Positions 13,515-20,021 of a stretch of DNA of 20,021 nucleotides are shown one piece after another. The stretch is from DATJGR01 sp041739525 (GTDB lineage: Bacteria > Pseudomonadota > Gammaproteobacteria > Pseudomonadales > Azotimanducaceae). Numbering within the stretch: the stretch's first letter is position 1; every line of letters starts with the position of its first letter. The stretch lies in contig JBGSNQ010000173.1 of NCBI GenBank assembly GCA_041739525.1, positions 1 through 20,021 of the forward strand, read 5' to 3'. The translations under genes were made by a program, and so were the position numbers. Under the pieces are notes generated by a model that was not told where the DNA came from, did not search any database, and saw only the letters and a program-made list of their open reading frames with translations.

Positions 13515-16500
13515 ATGAACTATGAACTCCGCCGGCATGTGCCTGACGCCGGTGCAGAGGCGCTTGGCCTGTTGGATCCGGACCGCGGGCCGATCGAGTG
13601 GCCGATCCGCTCCGAAATTTTCGGCGTAGCCCGTTTCGAGCAGCACGGTCGCAGTCTCGCCCAGGTGCACGAAGCGGAAGCGGATGCCTCTTCGACGGAG
13701 TTCTTTCCACGACTGCAAGACAACATCGCGGTGCTGCGCGAAGCACATCGCTACATCGGCTTGCAGGCACGCACGCTCGACATCGATCCGGCGGGTGAGT
13801 GGCTGCTCGACAACTTTCACGTCGTAGTCGCGCAGATCAAAGAGATCCACGACGGACTGCCGCGCCGCTACTTCCGCGACCTCCCCGTGCTGCTCGACGC
13901 GCATCTGGCCGGCCTGCCGCGTGTGTACGGCGTCGCGTGGGCATTCGTCGCGCATACGGACAGCGCGTTCGACGAGACGCTGCTCGCGCATTTCCTCACC
14001 GCGTATCAACACATACGCCCGCTCAACTTCGGCGAACTGTGGGCGCTGCCGACGACGTTACGGGTCGTTCTGATCGAGAACCTTCGCCGCCTCTCGGAAG
14101 GCGTCGCTACGGCGATGGCCGCGCGCGAACTCGCCGATCTTTGGTGCGCGCGCCTCGAGAAGAACAACGCCCCCGACATAGACGGCCTGTTCGAATTACT
14201 CCGCGCACGCGGCGTCGAACGCGCCTTTGCATTGCAGGTTGCGGCGCGACTGCGCTCCGACCTGGACCAAAACCTCACCGACAACGAAGTCGTTCGCCAG
14301 GCAATTCAGGCGGCACTGACGCAAGCCTTGCCCGACCCCGCCGCGGCCCAGCTTCAGCTGCAAGCGGAACAGGCCGAAGCGAACCTGAGCCTGAGCAACA
14401 CCATCACCTCACTTCGCCTGTTGGGCGATATCGCGTGGCGCGCGCTGATCGCACGCGTCAGCCTGCTGATGCACGAAATGTGTCGGTCGGAAGCGTTCCG
14501 AGCAGATAGCGACGATACGCAGGACGCGACATTGCGCAGCATCGAACGGCTCGCGCGCCGCAGCGGCCAGAGCGAACTCGTGATAGCAAAGACGCTGCTG
14601 GCATCGATGCAATCGTCGCCGCAGGTCGGCGGTATGCCGCGCGCCGCAGAGTCGCCAGCGTTCTGGCTGAGCGGGCCCGGCCGCAAACAGTTGTGCCAGA
14701 CGCTCGGCGTGCGCACGTCGCTGTTGCCAGACTGGACGCGTTGGCGACGCCGCGCACTCCCCCTCTACGTCACTACGATGGTGCTGGGTACGGCCGCGCT
14801 TACGTTTGCATTCGTCGCGCGCCATGCGGTCGCGGAGACACAGCTCTGGTTCGCACTCGCAGTACTGCTGACGTCGCTACCGGCCAGCGAAGCCGTGATC
14901 GCGATCGTCAATCGCCTGATCAGCGAATCCGTGCCGCCACAGCGTTTGCCCCGTCTCGCATTCACCAACGGCATTCCGGCAGAACATCGCGTGCTCGTCG
15001 TCATTCCGTCGATGTTGAGCTGCAGCGCCGAAATTCGTTCGCTCGCGCGCAAACTCGAACACCACTATCTCGCCAACGCCGAACGCCACGCTCAGTTCGC
15101 ACTGCTGACCGACTATCTCGACGCCGACGCCGAAATGGATGCGCAAGACGCAACGCTGCTGTGCGAAGCCGTCGCGGCCGTCGATGCGCTGGAGCGCACT
15201 TACCCGCCGCCGTTCGGCATGCCTCGACGATTTCTGCTGCTGCATAGAAGCCGTCGCTGGTCGGAAACCGAACAGCGCTGGATCGGCTGGGAACGCAAAC
15301 GCGGCAAGCTCATGCAACTCGTCGCTTGGCTGGCTGAAGGAGGTGCTCTGCCGTTCGTCGATCTCGACGCCAGATCGCGCGCGGTAGAAGGCACACCTTA
15401 CGTCGTGACACTCGACAGCGATACCGAACTGCCTCCCGGCGCCCTGCACGCGTTGGTGGCAATAGCCGCGCATCCGGCGAATCGGCCGCGTATCGATGCC
15501 ATACGCAAACGCGTGGTGTCGGGATTCGGCATTCTGCAACCGCGCATCCTGACGCCTTTACCGTCAGGCGCAGTGACGATCTTTCACTGGCTGTTCGCGG
15601 GCCACTCGGGCATCGATCCATACAGCGCTACTACCTCGGAGGTGTATCAGGACCTGTTCGACGAAGGCACGTTCACCGGCAAAGGTCTGCTCGACGTCCA
15701 TGCGCTTCACGCCGTGTTGACCAACCGGCTACCCGAGGGGCAAGTGTTGAGTCACGACCTTCTCGAAGGGTCGATCGCGCGGTGCGGCGGCGTAAGCGAC
15801 ATCACCTTGATCGAAGACGCACCGATGCACGCCGACGTTGCATCGGCGCGAGTGCACCGGTGGACGCGCGGCGACTGGCAGTTGATGCCACTGCTACTGC
15901 GCGGCAAGCGGTTCGGCCTGCGCACGATCGACCGCTGGAAGCTGATCGACAATCTGCGCCGCTCGCTGGTTGCGCCTTTTACGGTCGTGTTGCTCGCAAC
16001 CAGCCTGTTCGGCGGACCGGTGCCGACGTTGGCTGCGCTGATACTCGCGATCGCCGCGTTCGGCGGCGGACCGATGCTCGGCGCAATCGCCGCCCTCGCA
16101 CCCAGCCGCGACGACCTCGCATTACGGCACTTCTACGGTCGGGCACTGGCCGACATCGGTAGGGCGTTGGGCGGTGCGTTGTGGAACATCGCGCAATTGC
16201 TCGATCAGGCGAATCTGCTCGTCGATGCGATCGTGCGCGCGACGTATCGCTCGGCGTTCAGTCGACGGCATCTCCTCGAATGGACCACCGCTTCGGCATC
16301 GCAAGCGGCCGCCCGCACCGATCTATCCGACATCACATTACGACATCTGCCTGCTACGGCGCTCGCGTTGCTGCTGATGATCGCGGCGCTGCTGGCCGGC
16401 TCGCCAAACCCGATACTCACCGTCCTACTGTGCTCGACCTGGGCCGCCGCCCCTCTGTGGATCTGGTGGACCAGCCGGATACAACCGGATCGGCACTACG

Positions 16501-19500
16501 ACGCCCTTGCCGACGACGATCGAACCTATCTGCTTGGGGTAGCGCGAGACAGCTGGCAGTTCTTCGAGCGCCACGTCGGCGCCGACACACACAACCTGCC
16601 GCCGGACAACGTACAGATCACGCCGCACGTGATGGTGGCGAACCGCACTTCACCCACGAATATCGGCTTGTACCTGCTGGCGCTGGCATGCGCGCGCCGG
16701 TTCGGCTGGATCGATACCGCGCAACTGCTGGATCGTTGCGAACGCACGTTCGCGACACTTGCACTGCTGCCCCGTCACCGCGGCCATTTCCTGAACTGGT
16801 ACGACACGTCGACGCTTGCGACGCTGCCGCCCGCGTATGTTTCCACGGTGGACAGCGGCAACCTCTGCGGGCATCTGCTCGCGCTCGCCGGCGCCTGCAC
16901 GGATTTTCTCGACGAAAGCGCCGACGGGGTGCAACGCGAGCGCCTGCTCGGCATCGCAGCGACCGCCCACCGTCTCGCGATGGAACCGGATTTCGCCTTT
17001 CTGTTCGACTCGCGCCGGCGGCTGTTCCACATTGGATTGCGCGTGGACGAGCACCAGCTCGACAAGAGCTTCTACGACCTGTTCGCGTCCGAGTCGCGGC
17101 TCGCGAGCTTTTGGGCGATCGCAAAAGGCGACGTACCGTTCAGCCATTGGGCCGCGCTCGGCAGACCGTTCTACGCAGTCGGTCGGGACGCCGGCGTGCG
17201 CTCGTGGTCCGGCTCCATGTTCGAATACCTGATGCCGTCGCTTGTGCTGGACGAACCGCGCGGCAGCGCGCTCGGCAGCGCCGCGTGCGCGGCCATCCAC
17301 GAGCAGATCGAGTACGGGCGCGCCCGGGACGTGCCGTGGGGCATTTCGGAATCTGCGTACGCGGCCGGCGATCACACGCTCGCATATCAGTACGCTCCAC
17401 AAGGGGTGCCTCGCCTCGCATTGCGCCGCACTCCCCTCGATGAACTCGTTGTCGCGCCATACGCAACGGCGCTGGCGGCGATGTTCAATCCGCATGCCGC
17501 TACGGCGAATCTGCGCCGGCTCGAAAGCCTCGGTGCGCGCGGCGAGATGGGTTTCATCGAAGCCGTGGACTTCACCCCCGAGCGACAGACCGGCGACAGC
17601 ACGCGCGCGATGGTGAACACCTTCATGGCGCATCACAAGGGCATGACCATCGTCGCACTCACGAACGCCTTGCTCGACGGTGTAGTGCGCCGCTGGGGAA
17701 TGAGCAACCCGCGCATCAGTGCAGTTGCATCGCTGCTGCAGGAACGTATTCCGCGCGAAGTGTCGCGCCTGCTCGAACCGCCGCCCGGTCACACCCACGC
17801 CGACAGACGTCATCGCATGCCCTCGCCGGTAGAAATCGTACCGGGTGGCCCACTGCAACCCACGCATCTGCTCTCGAACGGCCGCTATAGCGTATCGCTA
17901 CGCGGCAACGGCTCGGGATGGAGCCGCTTCGGCAATGCCGACGTCTCGCGTTGGCGCGACGACGCGTTGCGCGACGCTCACGGCACGTTCTTCTATCTTC
18001 GACGCAATGGCGGCGTTCCCGTATCGATCACCGAACATCCGGCACCCGACGATGACGCGGACTATCGAGCAACATTCCACGTCGACCGGGTGAATTTCGA
18101 TGCGGACTGGCCCGACCTGCGCGCCCATTGCACCGTGTGGGTCAGCCCGGAAGACGATGTCGAGTTGCGCCGCATCGAGTTGTGGAGCAAGTCGTCGCAG
18201 GCCATACGCGTCGAGTTGATATCGATGTTCGAAGTGTCGCTGACCGACGCGCGAGCGGACGAGATGCACCCGGTGTTCACCAACCTGTTCGTCGCCGCAG
18301 ACTGGGACTCAGAGGGGCGTGCGCTGTTCTTCGTACGCAATCCGCGGCTCGATGAACAACCGTTGCACGCGGTGCACTTCGTCGCGCAGTCCGACGACGT
18401 ATTTGCGGTGCGCGCGCAGACCGACCGCGCTGCATGGCTCGGGCGCAACCGCGAACCATCGCAGCCGTTGGCGAACTTCAGCACGGTGGACGTCAACGGC
18501 GCACGGCCCACCGGACTCGATCCGATCGCATCGTTGTCGATGCAGCTGGTAATTCCTCCTTACGGATCGGTGCACGTTACGGTCGGTACCGCGGCTGCGG
18601 CGACGCGCGATTCGCTTGAGGCGCTGGTCGATCGCTACCGACAGACGCTCGTCATCGAGCGGGCTGCATTGATGTCGACGACGCTGTCGTCGATTCGGAT
18701 GCGCGAGATGCGCATCAGCTCCGACGAAATGCGCGCGATCCAGGCGATCACCACGATGCTGGTGCTGCTCGTGTCGCGGCCGCATGCGGAAACGCGCGTG
18801 CTGGCGTTCGATCGACGCGCACTCTGGCGGTTCGGCATTTCCGGCGATCGTCCGATGATCGTCGTGGAAGCCGCCGCGGTACGCGGTATCGGGCTCGTAC
18901 GATCGCTCGCACGGGCGCTGCGCCTGTGGTCGTGGGGCGACGTCGCCTGCGACCTGGTCGTGCTCGACAGCGAGCCGAGTTCCTATGAAATGCCGTTGCA
19001 GCGCGAACTGGCCGCAATTCGCGAACTGTACGTACGTGATGTGCCGGCAGGACCCAGCCAACTGTACCTGGTGGCGGCGACGACACTCACGCCGGAAGAA
19101 CGCGCCGCGCTCGCGGTGCTGCCCAGGATGCGCCTGTTTGCCGATGGCCGTTCGCTGGCCGACCACGTGCAAGACCACCTGCAATGGCACGGTGACGCTC
19201 TCGAGCGCCGCACTGCGCAGGCTGTCGTGCGTCCAGTGGAACCGGACGGCACCACATCGGCGGTGGCCGCGTCTCGCGGCCAGTTCGACAGCGCCGGTGG
19301 ATTCCGCTTCTCGGCGAGCGCCGCTAGCCGTCCCGCGCGACCGTGGATCAACGTGCTCGCCAATCCGAATTTCGGCACGCAGATTTCGGAGGCCGGTGCG
19401 GGTTATACATGGGCCGACAACAGTCGCCTGCATCAGTTGACGCCCTGGTCGAACGACCCCGTTGCCGATCCGAGCGGCGAGTCGTTCTGGCTGCAGGACG

Positions 19501-20021
19501 TAAAAACGCGCGAGACGTGGAACGTGGCTGCAACTGCAACGGATACGACTTACACGGTCGAACACGGCCAGGGCTACACGACGATTCGACATCGTCGGGG
19601 CGACCTCGACGTCAGTGCGACGTGGTGTGTAGACCTTGCGCAGTCGATCAAGCACGTACGTATTGCGATTCGAAACACGGGGCCGCGCACGCGCAGGCTG
19701 CGCATCATCGGTGCGGTGGACTGGGCGATGGGTGCGCAGCGCACCGATCGACAATCCGTGTGCACGAGCGCGGAACGCGTCGGGACCGGAACCACGGCGT
19801 CGACGGTGTTGTTCGCCACTCAATGCGACGCCAACGCCGGGTTCGGCGGCAGCACTGCTTTCTTCGCGGTCGTCCGAGAACCCGGTGACACGACACCGGA
19901 CGATTGGACGTGCGATCGCCGCGAACTGTTCGACTCTGCCGGCCGGCGCGTGATTCCACACGAGTTCGGCAGGCGCACCGGCACCCGCATCGACCCGTGC
20001 GCGGTGCTGGCGCCGGTGCTT
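13515..20021 (+). CDS. ndvB: Cyclic beta-1,2-glucan synthase, NdvB/ChvB/Cgs type (partial, C-terminus beyond window)
   Basis: This giant inner-membrane enzyme polymerises glucose from UDP-glucose into beta-1,2-glucan and cyclises it for the periplasm, where such glucans act in osmotic adaptation and host interaction. The frame is open for 2169 residues to the window edge; rhizobial NdvB has about 2830. The N-terminal region has YFRDLPVL, RPLNFGELWALP and IENLRRL. The GT84 region has DSD at 634-636, HDLLEG (Asp748, Glu751) and RVHRW (779-783). About six membrane spans occur in pairs near 413-480, 815-865 and 943-985. The glycoamylase-like domain shows YDLFASESR (1187-1195), SGSMFEYL (about 1232-1239), EAVDFTP (1349-1355) and MAHHKGM (1371-1377). 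Two GH94-type sandwich regions start near 1453 (LLSNGRYSV) and 1953 (FGTQISEAGAGYTW). The phosphorylase core that controls chain length should follow outside the window. No frameshift or missing key residue was seen; the ribosome site is weak. Confidence 0.95.
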   Translation, partial: MNYELRRHVPDAGAEALGLLDPDRGPIEWPIRSEIFGVARFEQHGRSLAQVHEAEADASSTEFFPRLQDNIAVLREAHRYIGLQARTLDIDPAGEWLLDNFHVVVAQIKEIHDGLPRRYFRDLPVLLDAHLAGLPRVYGVAWAFVAHTDSAFDETLLAHFLTAYQHIRPLNFGELWALPTTLRVVLIENLRRLSEGVATAMAARELADLWCARLEKNNAPDIDGLFELLRARGVERAFALQVAARLRSDLDQNLTDNEVVRQAIQAALTQALPDPAAAQLQLQAEQAEANLSLSNTITSLRLLGDIAWRALIARVSLLMHEMCRSEAFRADSDDTQDATLRSIERLARRSGQSELVIAKTLLASMQSSPQVGGMPRAAESPAFWLSGPGRKQLCQTLGVRTSLLPDWTRWRRRALPLYVTTMVLGTAALTFAFVARHAVAETQLWFALAVLLTSLPASEAVIAIVNRLISESVPPQRLPRLAFTNGIPAEHRVLVVIPSMLSCSAEIRSLARKLEHHYLANAERHAQFALLTDYLDADAEMDAQDATLLCEAVAAVDALERTYPPPFGMPRRFLLLHRSRRWSETEQRWIGWERKRGKLMQLVAWLAEGGALPFVDLDARSRAVEGTPYVVTLDSDTELPPGALHALVAIAAHPANRPRIDAIRKRVVSGFGILQPRILTPLPSGAVTIFHWLFAGHSGIDPYSATTSEVYQDLFDEGTFTGKGLLDVHALHAVLTNRLPEGQVLSHDLLEGSIARCGGVSDITLIEDAPMHADVASARVHRWTRGDWQLMPLLLRGKRFGLRTIDRWKLIDNLRRSLVAPFTVVLLATSLFGGPVPTLAALILAIAAFGGGPMLGAIAALAPSRDDLALRHFYGRALADIGRALGGALWNIAQLLDQANLLVDAIVRATYRSAFSRRHLLEWTTASASQAAARTDLSDITLRHLPATALALLLMIAALLAGSPNPILTVLLCSTWAAAPLWIWWTSRIQPDRHYDALADDDRTYLLGVARDSWQFFERHVGADTHNLPPDNVQITPHVMVANRTSPTNIGLYLLALACARRFGWIDTAQLLDRCERTFATLALLPRHRGHFLNWYDTSTLATLPPAYVSTVDSGNLCGHLLALAGACTDFLDESADGVQRERLLGIAATAHRLAMEPDFAFLFDSRRRLFHIGLRVDEHQLDKSFYDLFASESRLASFWAIAKGDVPFSHWAALGRPFYAVGRDAGVRSWSGSMFEYLMPSLVLDEPRGSALGSAACAAIHEQIEYGRARDVPWGISESAYAAGDHTLAYQYAPQGVPRLALRRTPLDELVVAPYATALAAMFNPHAATANLRRLESLGARGEMGFIEAVDFTPERQTGDSTRAMVNTFMAHHKGMTIVALTNALLDGVVRRWGMSNPRISAVASLLQERIPREVSRLLEPPPGHTHADRRHRMPSPVEIVPGGPLQPTHLLSNGRYSVSLRGNGSGWSRFGNADVSRWRDDALRDAHGTFFYLRRNGGVPVSITEHPAPDDDADYRATFHVDRVNFDADWPDLRAHCTVWVSPEDDVELRRIELWSKSSQAIRVELISMFEVSLTDARADEMHPVFTNLFVAADWDSEGRALFFVRNPRLDEQPLHAVHFVAQSDDVFAVRAQTDRAAWLGRNREPSQPLANFSTVDVNGARPTGLDPIASLSMQLVIPPYGSVHVTVGTAAAATRDSLEALVDRYRQTLVIERAALMSTTLSSIRMREMRISSDEMRAIQAITTMLVLLVSRPHAETRVLAFDRRALWRFGISGDRPMIVVEAAAVRGIGLVRSLARALRLWSWGDVACDLVVLDSEPSSYEMPLQRELAAIRELYVRDVPAGPSQLYLVAATTLTPEERAALAVLPRMRLFADGRSLADHVQDHLQWHGDALERRTAQAVVRPVEPDGTTSAVAASRGQFDSAGGFRFSASAASRPARPWINVLANPNFGTQISEAGAGYTWADNSRLHQLTPWSNDPVADPSGESFWLQDVKTRETWNVAATATDTTYTVEHGQGYTTIRHRRGDLDVSATWCVDLAQSIKHVRIAIRNTGPRTRRLRIIGAVDWAMGAQRTDRQSVCTSAERVGTGTTASTVLFATQCDANAGFGGSTAFFAVVREPGDTTPDDWTCDRRELFDSAGRRVIPHEFGRRTGTRIDPCAVLAPVL

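Noticed and set aside
16181..17867. Long overlapping open frames on both strands inside the glycoamylase-like region
   Set aside because: The in-frame glucan synthase reading shows intact family motifs throughout; the alternatives have low-complexity Arg/Ala-rich composition and no ribosome sites of note.
18309..19961. A 550-codon open frame on the minus strand inside the glucan synthase gene
   Set aside because: It is fully antisense to a conserved GH94-type sandwich region; its product is arginine- and histidine-rich with no recognisable domain, typical of GC-rich antisense shadows.

Overview
This window is ordinary, densely coded chromosomal DNA from a high-GC Gram-negative proteobacterium. 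I favour a gammaproteobacterium, for example one from a Steroidobacterales-, Nevskiales- or Xanthomonadales-like lineage, but cannot name the species. The reasons are: formate-dependent PurT together with a single-chain PurL of E. coli-like length and catalytic numbering; a DUF3135-type protein beside a gamma-class carbonic-anhydrase-like protein and a zinc-ribbon Nudix enzyme; and tadA next to purL. The YqjD/YqjE-like membrane proteins also occur in betaproteobacteria, so the class is an inference. There are no RNA genes, insertion sequences, phage genes, CRISPR arrays or large repeats, and no gene-free stretch longer than about 200 bases.

Left part (1-7200), purine synthesis and housekeeping. 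On the minus strand, yrdA and purT form a tight pair, and purT runs off the left edge. Divergent from them on the plus strand are a DUF3135 protein and a zinc-ribbon Nudix hydrolase. These converge on a second minus-strand pair, tadA-purL, whose stop and start codons overlap as ATGA. PurT and PurL catalyse consecutive steps of de novo purine synthesis (GAR to FGAR to FGAM) and are separated only by short genes.

Middle part (7287-9454). A luciferase-like flavin monooxygenase is followed 2 bases later by a trypsin-like serine protease without a signal peptide. The protease ends back to back with an unrecognised 90-residue minus-strand gene; the two stop codons together form the palindrome TGATCA.

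Right part (9657-20021), all plus strand. A ferritin-like protein is followed by phosphoglucomutase, then four small genes (a DUF883/YqjD-like protein, a YqjE-like holin-family protein, a two-segment membrane protein and a 67-residue single-span protein). These lead directly into a giant cyclic beta-1,2-glucan synthase of the NdvB/ChvB/Cgs type, cut by the right edge after 2169 residues. The glycosyltransferase (GT84), glycoamylase-like and two GH94 sandwich regions are visible; the GH94 phosphorylase core should lie outside. Phosphoglucomutase makes glucose-1-phosphate, the precursor of UDP-glucose that the synthase uses, so this stretch reads as an envelope, osmotic-adaptation and stationary-phase stress region.

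I did not find a convincing new defence or mobile system. The observation most worth following is the string of small inner-membrane proteins placed as an apparent operon leader before the glucan synthase, with a very well-translated 67-residue protein just before it.
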